In this document: piece by piece, positions 39,427 to 47,835 of the stretch
Layout: each line of letters opens with the position of its first letter
Position numbering within the stretch: position 1 is the stretch's first letter
Assembly (NCBI GenBank): GCA_963782465.1
Contig: CAWAJR010000002.1
Location: 248,001 to 312,000, forward strand
Direction of reading: 5' to 3'
DNA: 64,000 nucleotides
From: JAODBJ01 sp963782465
GTDB taxonomy: Bacteria > Actinomycetota > Acidimicrobiia > IMCC26256 > PALSA-610
The notes under the pieces: generated by a model
Seen by the model: the letters and a program-made list of their open reading frames with translations, nothing else
Database searches by the model: none
Told to the model about the DNA's origin: nothing
Made by a program: the position numbers and the translations under genes

Positions 39427-41706
39427 TTACTGGGCGGCGAGAAGGTTGAGGGCGGAGCCGGCTTTGAACCAGGCGATGTGCTCTTCCGACATGGTGTGCG
39501 TCGTGTCGAACTCGTCGGTGCTGCCGTCGGCGTGGCGCAGCACGACGTGCACCGGCCGGCCGGGTGCGAGCCCCGCCAGGCCGACGATGTCGATCGTGTC
39601 GTCGACGCGGACCTTGTCGTAGTCGGCCGGGTCGGTGAACGTGAGCGGCAACACGCCTTGCTTCTTCAGGTTCGCTTCGTGGATGCGCGCGAACGATCGC
39701 ACGATCACCGCGCGACCGTTCATGAAGCGCGGTTCCATCGCCGCGTGCTCGCGCGACGAGCCTTCGCCGTAGTTCTCGTCGCCGATCGCGACCCACTGCA
39801 CGCCGCCATCGCGGTACGACCGGGCGAGGTCGGGCAGCGCCGTCTTCGCACCGTCACGAGCGTCGATCCCCATTCCCGACTCGCCGGGCGTGAACGCGTT
39901 GTTCGCACCGATGAACAGGTTGCCGCAGATGTTGTCGAGGTGGCCGCGGTACCGCAGCCACGGACCGGCCGGCGAGATGTGGTCGGTGGTGCATTTGCCC
40001 TGCGCCTTCAGCAGCACCCGCAAACCGGTGATGTCGTTGCCGTCCCACGCGGGGAACGGCTGCAGCAGTTCGAGACGCTCCGACCCGGGCTTCACGATCA
40101 CTTCGATGCCCTCGGGGTCGGCCGCCGGGGCCTGGAACCCCGATTCGCCCTCGTCGAAACCTTTCGACGGCAGTTCGTCGGCGTGGGGCGCGTCGAGCTT
40201 CACCGGGCTGCCGTCGGGTGCGGTCAGCGACTCCTTGGTGAAGTCGAAGTCGAGCCGCCCGGCCAGCGCGAGCGCAACCACGGTTTCGGGCGATCCGATG
40301 AACGCGAGGGTCTCGGGGTTCCCGTCGTTGCGGCGGGGGAAATTGCGGTTGAACGACGTCACGATCGAGTTGCGCTCGCCGGTTGTGATGTCGTCACGTT
40401 GCCACTGGCCGATGCACGGGCCGCACGCGTTGGCGAGCACCGTCGCGCCGATCGCTTCGAGATCGGCGAGGAGCCCGTCGCGCTCGATGGTCGCGCGCAC
40501 CTGCTCGGAACCCGGGGTGATCATCAACGGCGACTGCACACGTAAGCCCTTGGCCGACGCCTGGCGCGCGATGCTCGCGGCCCGGCCGATGTCTTCGTAC
40601 GACGAGTTCGTGCACGAACCGACGAGCGCGGCCGAGATGCGCTCCGGGTAGTTCTCGGAGACGACGGCTTCCTTCATGGCCGAGATCGGACGGTCGAGGT
40701 CGGGGGTGTGGGGGCCGACGAGGTGCGGTTCGAGCGCGGTGAGATCGATCTCGATCACCCGGTCGTAGAACCGTTCGGGATCGGCGTCGACTTCGGGGTC
40801 GTTGCGGAGGAATTCGGCGTGACGGTCGGCCAGATCGGCGATCGCTTCCCGCCCGGTCGACTTGAGGTACCGCGCCGAGTTCATGTCGTACGGGAAGATG
40901 GAGCAGGTGGCGCCGATCTCGGCGCCCATGTTGCACACCGTGGCCTTCCCGGTTGCCGAAATCGATTCCGCGCCCGGCCCGAAGTACTCGACGATGGCGC
41001 CCGTCCCGCCCTTCACGGTGAGGATCCCCGCGACTTTCAGGATGATGTCTTTCGACGCGGTCCAGCCCGACGACGCACCCTTGAGGTGCACACCGATGAG
41101 CTTCGGGACGCGGGTGTTGAACGGCCACCCGGCCATCACGTCGACCGCGTCGGCGCCGCCGACGCCGATCGCGACCATGCCGAGACCGCCCGCGTTCGGT
41201 GTGTGCGAGTCGGTGCCGATCATCATCCCGCCGGGGAACGCGTAGTGCTCCAGCACGACCTGGTGGATGATCCCGCTGCCCGGCTTCCAGAAGCCGATGC
41301 CGTACTTCTCCGACACCGAACGGAGGAATTCGTAGACCTCGCTGTTCACGTCGAGCGCGACGGCCAGGTCGGGTGCGGCACCGGTGTGCGCCTGGATGAG
41401 GTGATCGCAGTGGACCGTCGTGGGCACGGCGACACGCGGCAGGCGCGCCAGCATGAACTGCAGCAGCGCCATCTGCGCGGTCGCGTCCTGCATTGCGACC
41501 CGGTCGGGCCGGTAGTCGGCGTAGTCGACGCCGCGACCGAGACCGATGGTGCGCGCGTCGTCGGCGTGGGTGAAGAGGATCTTCTCGGCGAAGGTGAGCG
41601 GCCGGGCCAGCCGTTCGCGCGCGATCGCGACACGTTCGGGGAACCGCGCGTACGCGGCCTCGACCAGTGCAGCCGGAGTGGAGGGACCTTCGATGACGTC
41701 AGACAT
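39427..41706 (-). CDS. acn: Aconitate hydratase (mitochondrial-like type)
   Basis: A 759-aa TCA-cycle enzyme interconverting citrate and isocitrate with a [4Fe-4S] cluster. Cluster cysteines are in ALVGSCTNSSYED and NACGPCIGQWQ. Other active-site segments are TTVHCDHLIQAHTG, GTDSHTPNAGGLGM and the C-terminal swivel domain from about 590 (IGDENYGEGSSREHAAMEPR). The length matches the eukaryote-like AcnM group rather than the ~900-aa AcnA common in actinobacteria. The ATG at 41706 is set by TTGGAG six bases upstream and lies within the 3' end of the gntR gene (8-bp overlap), so translation is coupled. Confidence 0.95.
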   Translation of the reverse strand: MSDVIEGPSTPAALVEAAYARFPERVAIARERLARPLTFAEKILFTHADDARTIGLGRGVDYADYRPDRVAMQDATAQMALLQFMLARLPRVAVPTTVHCDHLIQAHTGAAPDLAVALDVNSEVYEFLRSVSEKYGIGFWKPGSGIIHQVVLEHYAFPGGMMIGTDSHTPNAGGLGMVAIGVGGADAVDVMAGWPFNTRVPKLIGVHLKGASSGWTASKDIILKVAGILTVKGGTGAIVEYFGPGAESISATGKATVCNMGAEIGATCSIFPYDMNSARYLKSTGREAIADLADRHAEFLRNDPEVDADPERFYDRVIEIDLTALEPHLVGPHTPDLDRPISAMKEAVVSENYPERISAALVGSCTNSSYEDIGRAASIARQASAKGLRVQSPLMITPGSEQVRATIERDGLLADLEAIGATVLANACGPCIGQWQRDDITTGERNSIVTSFNRNFPRRNDGNPETLAFIGSPETVVALALAGRLDFDFTKESLTAPDGSPVKLDAPHADELPSKGFDEGESGFQAPAADPEGIEVIVKPGSERLELLQPFPAWDGNDITGLRVLLKAQGKCTTDHISPAGPWLRYRGHLDNICGNLFIGANNAFTPGESGMGIDARDGAKTALPDLARSYRDGGVQWVAIGDENYGEGSSREHAAMEPRFMNGRAVIVRSFARIHEANLKKQGVLPLTFTDPADYDKVRVDDTIDIVGLAGLAPGRPVHVVLRHADGSTDEFDTTHTMSEEHIAWFKAGSALNLLAAQ

Positions 41707-42478
41707 GTTTCGCTCCAACTTCACGGGGCGCTTCGAGACGCGGCGAGGTGTGCGGCTCGGAGTGCCGCGCGTCGAAGGCTACCGACGGGAATTCGATTTC
41801 GAGATGGGTGCGGCCGGACGGGTACCGGTGCTCGGACACGAGCACGGGACGTGCGTCCGCGGCGTAGGTGACGCGATTGATCACGAGAACAGGTGTACCC
41901 GCCGCCACGCCCAGCAACGCCGCGTCGGTCGCGTCGAGCGCGCCGGCATCGATGGTTTGCGTGGCTCGTCCGAGTTCGACGCCTCGCAGCGGCAGCAAGT
42001 CGTAGAACGGCGAACGTTCGACGTCGGCCCGGCTGAGGTCGGCACCGAGGTCGACGGGCACCCACACCGTGACGACCGCGAACGGGTCGCCGTCGGCCCG
42101 CACCACGCGCTTCACCCGCAACACCTCGCCGCCCGCTTCGATGGCGAGCGCACGGGCAACGGGATTGGGGGCCTGCTCGAACCGGAACTCGATCACATCA
42201 CGCCGGGGGACCGAACCGGCCGCTTCGAGCGCGGCCTCGATGGTGGTGATCCGCCCGAGCGGCTGGCGCACCGGGTCGAGGGCGACGAACCAACCCGCAC
42301 CCCGGCGGCTGCTGACCAACCCCTCGCTGCGCAGCAGTTCGAGGGCGCGGCGCACCGTCACGCGGCTGACGCCGTATTCGAGGCCCAGCTGCGCTTCGCT
42401 CGGCAATGACCCCCCGGCCGCATGCCGGCCCAGCGCGAGCCGGGTTCGGAGGGCTTCGGCCAACTCGAGGTACCGCAC
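41699..42478 (-). CDS. GntR-family (HutC/UTRA) transcriptional regulator
   Basis: A 259-aa regulator: a GntR winged helix (about 1-75; LPSEAQLGLEYGVSRVTVRRALELL) and a UTRA ligand-binding domain (about 95-245; ALAIEAGGEVLRVKRVVRADG and the final HRYPSGRTHLEIEF). The start GTG at 42478 follows a TACAAT box 7 nt upstream, so it is probably leaderless. It overlaps acn by 8 bp and is therefore co-transcribed with aconitase, an arrangement that suggests control of the TCA cycle in answer to a small acid. The ligand is unknown. Confidence 0.88.
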   Translation of the reverse strand: MRYLELAEALRTRLALGRHAAGGSLPSEAQLGLEYGVSRVTVRRALELLRSEGLVSSRRGAGWFVALDPVRQPLGRITTIEAALEAAGSVPRRDVIEFRFEQAPNPVARALAIEAGGEVLRVKRVVRADGDPFAVVTVWVPVDLGADLSRADVERSPFYDLLPLRGVELGRATQTIDAGALDATDAALLGVAAGTPVLVINRVTYAADARPVLVSEHRYPSGRTHLEIEFPSVAFDARHSEPHTSPRLEAPREVGAKHV

Positions 42479-42482
42479 AACT

Positions 42483-42498
42483 TGTATTGTATCTGTAT
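42483..42498 (-). promoter_or_regulatory. gntR-acn promoter with triple TGTAT repeat
   Basis: TACAAT on the minus strand (42491-42486) lies 7 nt before the GTG at 42478. On the plus strand TGTAT occurs three times (42483-42487, 42488-42492, 42494-42498), overlapping the box. HutC-type GntR proteins favour GTAT-containing sites, so autoregulation is likely. Confidence 0.5.
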
Positions 42499-42500
42499 TC

Positions 42501-43055
42501 TCAGAAGTTGACAACCGGCGGTGGGGCGATCGCCGGGTCGACCTCGAAGTACGCGGCGCGCTCGAAACCGAACCACCGGGCCGTGAGCGCCGACGGGAAC
42601 GACTCGACCCGAGTGTTGAGGGCGCGGACATTCGCGTTGTAGATACGGCGCGCGACCTGGATGCGGTCCTCGGTGTCGGCGAGTTGCTGCTGCAGCTCGA
42701 GGTATTGCCGGCTCGCCTGGAGTTCCGGGTACTGCTCCGCGACGGCCAGCAACCCGCGCAGCTCCCCGACCAGTGCGCGCTCGGGACCTTCCTGCTCACC
42801 GGCGGCACCCGTCTGGGCGATCGCCGCGGCGCGCGCGGCGGTGACGGATTCGAACACCCGGGCCTCGTGCGCCGCGTAACCCTTCACGGTCTCGACGAGG
42901 TTCGGAACGAGGTCGTAGCGGCGCTGCAGTTCCGTGTCGATGTTGTGCCACGAGTTGCGCACCAGGTTCCGCTGGTGCACGAACCGGTTGTACGACACGC
43001 CACCCGCCACCGCGAACACGACGACGATCGCGACGACGGCGTAGAGGGCGGTCAT
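42501..43055 (-). CDS. lemA: LemA family protein
   Basis: A 184-aa membrane-anchored helical protein. An N-terminal membrane helix (LYAVVAIVVVFAVAGGVSYN) is followed by the LemA coiled-coil domain with the signature RNSWHNIDTELQRRYDLVPNLVETVKGYAAHE. It starts at an ATG overlapping the stop of the upstream membrane protein gene (ATGA), a common pairing in which the partner is a larger membrane protein. Function remains unclear in general. It is 22 bp upstream of gntR, which appears to have its own promoter. Confidence 0.92.
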   Translation of the reverse strand: MTALYAVVAIVVVFAVAGGVSYNRFVHQRNLVRNSWHNIDTELQRRYDLVPNLVETVKGYAAHEARVFESVTAARAAAIAQTGAAGEQEGPERALVGELRGLLAVAEQYPELQASRQYLELQQQLADTEDRIQVARRIYNANVRALNTRVESFPSALTARWFGFERAAYFEVDPAIAPPPVVNF

Positions 43056-43738
43056 GCCTTCGCCCTCGGCCACGTCGACCACACGACACGCGGGATGTGC
43101 GCGTGGAACGCCTCCGATGTACCGGCCAGCGCAAGCCATGCTTCGGGCGGGAGCTTGCTGCTCGCGAGCAAGACGAACGGCCCGACCACTTCGATCGCCT
43201 CGATGCGGCGGTGCTCCAACAACCACTCCATCATCCGGCCGTCGAGCAGTGAGAACGCGAACTTCTGGTCGTCGCACTTCACGCGGAAGGCACGGTTGAA
43301 GTCGTCGTACTCCAGCTCGACATCTTTGAACCCGAGCGCGTTCCCCATCCGCGAGAGGAATCCCTCGTGACCGATGCGCAACGTCGGGCAGTCGGCGTCG
43401 ATGGTGAGCGCGGCGCAGGTGAAGCGGTGATACGTGCGCGACCGGTTGCCCCGCGAGTCGGACTGCTGTTCGTAGAACCAGAAGTCGAACAGCCGCATCG
43501 GCACCTGTTCGCGCTCGCCCCACATCACGTTCTCGACGCCGCGCCCGTCGCCCCGCCGGAACAGCGCGAACGGCAACCCGAGCGTGCCCTGATCGTCGGT
43601 CGCCGAGAAGGCGAAGCCGAGCCCGTTCGCAACGGAGAAGAGCGCGGCGATGCGTCGCTGGCGGGCGCGGTAATTGAGGTACCACACACCCACGACCGCG
43701 GCGATGCCGACGAGGGCGATGAGAACGACGAGTGCCAC
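43052..43738 (-). CDS. LemA-associated membrane protein (DUF3137-like)
   Basis: A 228-aa protein. An N-terminal helix (LVVLIALVGIAAVVGVWYLNY) anchors a soluble domain of about 200 residues with FWFYEQQSDSRGNRSRTYHRF and the C-terminal VVGPFVLLASSKLPPEAW. It resembles the DUF3137-type proteins that neighbour LemA, though I am not certain of the family. Start GTG at 43738, 10 bp after the sulfite oxidase-like gene. Coupled by ATGA to lemA, so the two probably work as a pair at the membrane. Confidence 0.72.
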   Translation of the reverse strand: MALVVLIALVGIAAVVGVWYLNYRARQRRIAALFSVANGLGFAFSATDDQGTLGLPFALFRRGDGRGVENVMWGEREQVPMRLFDFWFYEQQSDSRGNRSRTYHRFTCAALTIDADCPTLRIGHEGFLSRMGNALGFKDVELEYDDFNRAFRVKCDDQKFAFSLLDGRMMEWLLEHRRIEAIEVVGPFVLLASSKLPPEAWLALAGTSEAFHAHIPRVVWSTWPRAKA

Positions 43739-43748
43739 GACGGCCGCC

Positions 43749-44360
43749 TCAGTCTCCCCAGTAGCGCTGCTCGCGCCAGGGGTCGCCTTCGTTGTGGTAG
43801 CCGTTGCGTTCCCAGAAGCCGGGCTGGTCGGCGGTCACGAACTCGATGCCGCGCAGCCACTTGGCCGACTTCCAGAAGTAGAGGCTCGGCAACATCAATC
43901 GCACCGGCCCGCCGTGCTCGGGGGCGAGCGGTTCACCGTCGAACTCCCAAGTGAGCAGCACATCGTCGCCGAGCAGCGCGGCCAGTGGCACATTCGTCGT
44001 GTAGCCGTACTCGGCGTGCTCGACCACGTGCGTCACCTCGGGCAGCACGGTGACGAGCGCCATCACCTCGCGGAAGCGCACACCTCTCCAGTACGTGTCG
44101 AACTTCGACCACTTGGTCACGCAATGGATATCGGTCGTGACCTCGACGTTCGGGAGCGCGACGAGGTCGTCGAACCGCAGCGTGCGCTCCTCGGCGACGG
44201 CTCCGAACAATCGCAAGGTCCACTGTTCCCGGGTGATGTTGGGGACATCGCCGACGTGCAGCACCGGGAAACGCTCGGTGAAGTACTGGCCGGGCGGTAA
44301 CCGAGCCGGATCGACCCCTCGTTCCACGAGCTTCTCGCGGTTGCGTTCGAAGAAACCCAT
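43749..44360 (-). CDS. Molybdopterin-dependent sulfite oxidase-like protein
   Basis: A 203-aa protein with only the molybdopterin domain of the sulfite oxidase/YedY family. VTTDIHCVTKWSKFDTYWRGV contains the Cys (in DIHCVTKWS) that ligates molybdenum. EYGYTTNVPLAALL and HGGPVRLMLPSLYFWKSAKW complete the core. There is no signal peptide, so it is probably cytoplasmic. The ATG at 44360 has AAGAGGA upstream. The TauE-type sulfite exporter and the Rrf2 regulator adjacent to it make sulfite or another oxidised sulfur compound a credible substrate, although the exact reaction is unproven. Confidence 0.85.
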   Translation of the reverse strand: MGFFERNREKLVERGVDPARLPPGQYFTERFPVLHVGDVPNITREQWTLRLFGAVAEERTLRFDDLVALPNVEVTTDIHCVTKWSKFDTYWRGVRFREVMALVTVLPEVTHVVEHAEYGYTTNVPLAALLGDDVLLTWEFDGEPLAPEHGGPVRLMLPSLYFWKSAKWLRGIEFVTADQPGFWERNGYHNEGDPWREQRYWGD

Positions 44361-44394
44361 GCGGTCCTCTTGTCGGCGCCGTTCCCGGCGATCG

Positions 44395-44852
44395 TTAGTG
44401 CGGCAACCAGGAATCGGGCTTGGCCGCGATTTTGCGCACGTTCGCGGGCAGGTCCCCGTGGGCGAGATCGGCGAGGGTGACCTTCTCGAGCACCGCTCGC
44501 AGGTTCGCCCGCACCGCGATCCACACCTCGACCAGATTGCTGGCCGCGCCGTCGTACACCAGCTCGTCGGGGCGGGTGCCCTGCACGGCGGCGAGGGGCC
44601 CTCAACCACCCGGAGGATGTCGGCCAGGTTGATCTGGGCCGCCGGGCGGGCCAGGAGGTAGCCGCCGTCGGCCCCCCGCTGGGTGCGCACGATCCCGGCG
44701 TGGCGCAGCTCGCGGAGGATGTTCTCGAGGAAATTCAGCGGGATCCCCTGGCGGCTCGCCAGCTTCTCGCCCTTCACCGGGCGTCCCGGCTCCGTCGCAG
44801 CCAGCTCGGCCAACGCCCGGACGGCGTAGTCGGCCTTGGCGGAGATCCTCAC
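44395..44852 (-). CDS. Rrf2-family transcriptional regulator, frameshifted
   Basis: A small winged-helix regulator, about 153 aa when repaired. The N-terminal half is MRISAKADYAVRALAELAAT, the helix-turn-helix segment GIPLNFLENILRELRHAGIV and the wing TQRGADGGYLLARPA. After VVEGP the frame changes near 44595; one base seems missing in a run (GGGCCCCTCG on the minus strand, expected five C). The other frame then gives VQGTRPDELVYDGAASNLVEVW to LPH. No cysteine cluster is seen after the HTH, so it may not bind Fe-S, resembling CymR rather than IscR. It is divergent from tauE and probably regulates it. A sequencing indel is the likeliest cause. Confidence 0.8.
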
Positions 44853-44881
44853 CGGGTCAGTCTGCCGGATCCGAACCGGGC

Positions 44882-44928
44882 TTGACGTGAGCCACCGGGT
44901 TATCTACTTTGTCGATCAAGTTAGTAGA
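44882..44928 (+). promoter_or_regulatory. tauE promoter with Rrf2-type operator
   Basis: TTGACG (44882-44887), a 17-bp spacer and TACTTT (44905-44910) form a good promoter 48 bp before the tauE start. An inverted repeat TCTACT/AGTAGA (44903-44908, 44923-44928) with an inner TTGTCGATCAA overlaps the -10 box, in an AT-rich patch. This is the expected place for repression by the divergent Rrf2 protein. Confidence 0.65.
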
Positions 44929-44957
44929 CATTCACCTCGGGAGACGGGCGAGCCGGC

Positions 44958-45905
44958 ATGCAGTGGGACATCGCGTTCGCGAGCCTCATCGTCGGGTTCG
45001 TCATCGGTCTCACCGGGATGGGCGGCGGTGCGCTGATGACGCCGGTGCTCGTCATCTTCTTCCACATCAACCCGGGCGCTGCCATCTCTTCCGACGTCGT
45101 CGCGTCGGTCGTGTTGAAACCCATCGGCGGCGGCGTACACCTGCGCCACGGCACCGTGAACATGCGGTTGGTGCGTTGGCTGTCGATCGGCTCCGTACCG
45201 AGCGCGCTGTTCGGTTCGTTCCTCATCTCGAAGGTCGTCGGCGACAACGCCGGTAACACCATCAAGACCATCCTCGGAGTCGTGCTCCTCGTCGCCGTCG
45301 GCGCGATGGTCGCGAAATTCTCGATCCAGGCCCGGCGAAAGAACGGCCCGACCGGTGACATGCTGCCCGCCTCCGCGATCCGGCCGCTCGCGACCCTGTT
45401 CATCGGCATCTTCGGCGGCTTCATCGTCGGCATGACATCCGTCGGTTCGGGTTCGTTGATGATCGTGTTGCTGATGGTCCTCTACCCACAGCTGTCGTCG
45501 CGCGAGATGATCGGCACCGATCTCGTGCAGTCGATCCCGCTGGTCGCGGCGGCGGCACTCGGCCATCTCGTCTTCGGCCACGCGAGCTTCGGCGTCACGA
45601 CTTCGGTACTGGTCGGCGCGATCCCGGGCGTCTTCTTCGGCGCCCACGTCTCGGCCCGTGCATCCGACCGGTGGATCCGCCCCGTACTCGTCGCGGTGCT
45701 CCTCCTGTCGGCGCTGAAGCTGCTGAACGTGTCGAACGCCGCGCTCCTCGGCACCGCCATCGCGTCCGCGGTCGCCGGTGCCGCGCTCCTCGTGGTTGCG
45801 ACGCTGCGCAGCCGGCGCATCGTCGTGCTTCCCGACGAGCTCGCAACGGCGGCGCGGATGGTCGACCCCCACGACCCCGAGTTCGCACCCGCGAGCGGCA
45901 CCTAG
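44958..45905 (+). CDS. TauE/SafE-family sulfite/anion exporter
   Basis: A 315-aa inner-membrane permease of the TauE/SafE family with about eight helices. It shows the duplicated family motifs GLTGMGGGALMTPVLVIFF in the first half and IVGMTSVGSGSLMIVLLMVLY in the second. These proteins export sulfite, sulfonates or sulfoacetate. The sulfite oxidase-like gene and Rrf2 regulator next to it support an oxidised-sulfur substrate. Start ATG at 44958; the Shine-Dalgarno is weak (GGGAGA further upstream). The repeat at 45908 begins 3 bp after the stop. Confidence 0.9.
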   Translation: MQWDIAFASLIVGFVIGLTGMGGGALMTPVLVIFFHINPGAAISSDVVASVVLKPIGGGVHLRHGTVNMRLVRWLSIGSVPSALFGSFLISKVVGDNAGNTIKTILGVVLLVAVGAMVAKFSIQARRKNGPTGDMLPASAIRPLATLFIGIFGGFIVGMTSVGSGSLMIVLLMVLYPQLSSREMIGTDLVQSIPLVAAAALGHLVFGHASFGVTTSVLVGAIPGVFFGAHVSARASDRWIRPVLVAVLLLSALKLLNVSNAALLGTAIASAVAGAALLVVATLRSRRIVVLPDELATAARMVDPHDPEFAPASGT

Positions 45906-45907
45906 AC

Positions 45908-45947
45908 CATGCGTCGATAGCTATCGCATAGCGATAGCTATCGACGC
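45908..45947. repeat. Palindromic repeat copy 2 (between convergent genes)
   Basis: This is identical over 40 bases to 39381-39420: arms 45910-45927 and 45931-45947 around ATA, with the final base of the second arm changed (C for A). It lies between the convergent tauE and cyclophilin genes, 3 and 7 bp from their stops. The pairing and position again suit a bidirectional terminator. Confidence 0.9.
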
Positions 45948-45953
45948 CCGTCG

Positions 45954-46427
45954 CTAATCCCTGTCGCGCTCTTCGATCGTCACCGAGTTCATGACGTCGC
46001 CGACGCCGATGGAACGGACGACGTCCATCCCGTCGACGACCGATCCGAACAGGCTGTAGGCCTTCGGCAGCCGGGGCTGGTCCTCGAGGCACACGAAGAA
46101 CTGCGAGCCGTTGGTGTTGGGCCCGGCATTCGCCATCGCGAGCGACCCGGCTCGGTACTGGCCTTGCACCGGCTCGTCGTCGAACTTGTAGCCGGGGCCA
46201 CCGCGACCGGTGCCCTCCGGGCAACCACCCTGGATCACGAAACCCGGCTCGACCCGGTGGAACGTGAGCCCGTCGTAGAAGCCTTGCCGCGCGAGCCCCA
46301 CGAAGTTGTTGACGGTCTTGGGGGCGAGTTGAGGGTCGAGGTCGAGCACGATCGCACCCTTGTCGGTTGCGATGGTCGCTCGGTAGATCTTCGACGCGTC
46401 GGTCTGGGCTTCGGGCTGCTTGGCCAC
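45954..46427 (-). CDS. Cyclophilin-type peptidyl-prolyl isomerase
   Basis: A 157-aa cyclophilin that speeds proline cis-trans isomerisation. Catalytic-site segments are FHRVEPGFVIQGG (Arg in HR), the SLAMANAGPNTNGSQFFVCL loop and LFGSVVDGMDVV. There is no signal peptide, so it is cytosolic. The GTG at 46427 has AAGGAG five bases upstream, which settles the start. It is 29 bp downstream of the last gene of the ccm operon, so it could be co-transcribed. The usual aromatic residue for cyclosporin is replaced by the bacterial variant. Confidence 0.92.
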   Translation of the reverse strand: MAKQPEAQTDASKIYRATIATDKGAIVLDLDPQLAPKTVNNFVGLARQGFYDGLTFHRVEPGFVIQGGCPEGTGRGGPGYKFDDEPVQGQYRAGSLAMANAGPNTNGSQFFVCLEDQPRLPKAYSLFGSVVDGMDVVRSIGVGDVMNSVTIEERDRD

Positions 46428-46456
46428 ACGTACTCCTTGGTTCGGGCTGGGCTCGT

Positions 46457-47374
46457 TCAGGGTTTCGTGGTCGTCGGCACGGTCGTGGTCGAGGCGCCCG
46501 ACTTGGGTTTGGCGTCGGCGACGGCCTGCGCGAGGGCGCCGAGCACCAGCTGGCGATATTGGTCGTCCTGGGGAGCGAGTTCGAGGTAGCGCTGGAAATC
46601 GGGGATGGCCGCCTTCGAGTCCTTCATCACCTGGAAGTGGACGATCCCCCGGAACACGAAGGTATCCGGATAGCTCGGCGCGACGTCGATCGCGTGAGCG
46701 AACCGGTCGAACGCGGTGCGCAGCAACAGCGTTCGGTTGGTCCCCTTCCCCAACTGCCCGGCGACGATCCCGCGGATCCACCCACCGTAGGCGAACGGCT
46801 CCGGCTGCTTCGGGTCGAGCTTCGCGGCGGCGTCGTACTCCTTCACCGACTTGCCCAGGTCGTTCCCCAGGTAGAAGCGGGCGAGCGCGATGTGCGAGAG
46901 GTAATCCTTCGGGTGCTTCTTCACCGCCGCGATGAGCGTCGCTTCGCGCTGCGCGGCCGCGACGGTGGTGTTGGGGTTGTCGCCGGTCACCTGGCCGCCG
47001 GGGCTGCGCGTCCGCAACGAGTTCGCGAGCAGCCCGGCCGACGTGAGCGCGAAGACCGCTACGACGCCAATGGTCACGAGCCGGCGCCGCCTCGATACCG
47101 GTTGCGCCTTCGGCAGCTCGATGTCGAGCCCGTCGCGTATCTGGCGCAACACGGCCGCGGCCCGCGCGGTGTAGTCGGCGTGGAGCCGTTCGTAGTTCCC
47201 GTCGTCGATGTTGCCGGCCGCCCGCTCGTTGTCGAGGTCGTCGAGCGAACGCAGCAAGAAATCGCGCTCGGCTTCGAGGCTCTCGTGTTTCGGCGCAGCT
47301 TCCGACGCCGCGCCCGGCGCCGCGCCGGCCGACGGCGGCGCGGTCTCCTGTGGATCGTCGGGTTCGGGGCTCAT
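46457..47374 (-). CDS. TPR protein of the cytochrome c maturation locus (CcmI-like)
   Basis: A 305-aa protein. A cytoplasmic N-terminal segment (about 1-95) has HESLEAERDFLLRSLDDLDNE, a CcmI-like helix. It is followed by one membrane helix (LVTIGVVAVFALTSAGLLA) and an external tetratricopeptide domain (about 135-285; LIAAVKKHPKDYLSHIALARFY and repeats). The tail is Thr-rich. It starts at an ATG overlapping the ccmH stop, so it belongs to the operon. CcmI proteins bind apocytochrome c and deliver it to CcmFH; that role is inferred from fold and context. Confidence 0.85.
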   Translation of the reverse strand: MSPEPDDPQETAPPSAGAAPGAASEAAPKHESLEAERDFLLRSLDDLDNERAAGNIDDGNYERLHADYTARAAAVLRQIRDGLDIELPKAQPVSRRRRLVTIGVVAVFALTSAGLLANSLRTRSPGGQVTGDNPNTTVAAAQREATLIAAVKKHPKDYLSHIALARFYLGNDLGKSVKEYDAAAKLDPKQPEPFAYGGWIRGIVAGQLGKGTNRTLLLRTAFDRFAHAIDVAPSYPDTFVFRGIVHFQVMKDSKAAIPDFQRYLELAPQDDQYRQLVLGALAQAVADAKPKSGASTTTVPTTTKP

Positions 47375-47835
47375 TCAGCGGCCTCCGCGGTTCGGGCACG
47401 CGCCACGAGCCGCTCGTCTTCTTCCGACGCGGCCAGGCGCGGTTGGCGGCGCGCCCGCTGCAGCATCACGACGATCGCGGCGAAGCCGGCGCCGAGCGCG
47501 ACGACGGGGAGCACCCAGATCAGCACGTTGATGCCGTTGCTCCCCGGCTTCAGCAGGATGCCTGGGTACACCGACTCGTAGTACGCGCGGATCTGCGCGT
47601 CGCTCTGCCCCTGTGCGATGCGCGCCTTCACACCGTCGCGAATCGCGATCGCGCTCGCGGTCTGGCTGTTCGCGACCGACTCGCCCTCGCAGTCGGGGCA
47701 CTTGAACTCGTGGTCGAGACGGTCTGCCCGCGCGGCCGGGGAGTTCGACGGTTGCGAACGCCCGACGAGCACGACCAGCGACACGACGAGCACCGCGACG
47801 AGCGCAACCCACGGCGCGAGCGCGCGGGTGCGCAT
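47371..47835 (-). CDS. ccmH: Cytochrome c maturation protein CcmH
   Basis: A 154-aa membrane-anchored thiol oxidoreductase that keeps apocytochrome c cysteines reduced. The redox pair Cys46-Cys49 is in EFKCPDCEGESVANSQT, the family signature. There is an N-terminal helix (about 8-25) and a C-terminal helix (INVLIWVLPVVALGAGFAAIVV). It overlaps ccmG upstream (TGATG) and the CcmI-like gene downstream (ATGA). The family position right after ccmG is standard for System I loci. Confidence 0.92.
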   Translation of the reverse strand: MRTRALAPWVALVAVLVVSLVVLVGRSQPSNSPAARADRLDHEFKCPDCEGESVANSQTASAIAIRDGVKARIAQGQSDAQIRAYYESVYPGILLKPGSNGINVLIWVLPVVALGAGFAAIVVMLQRARRQPRLAASEEDERLVARARTAEAAE

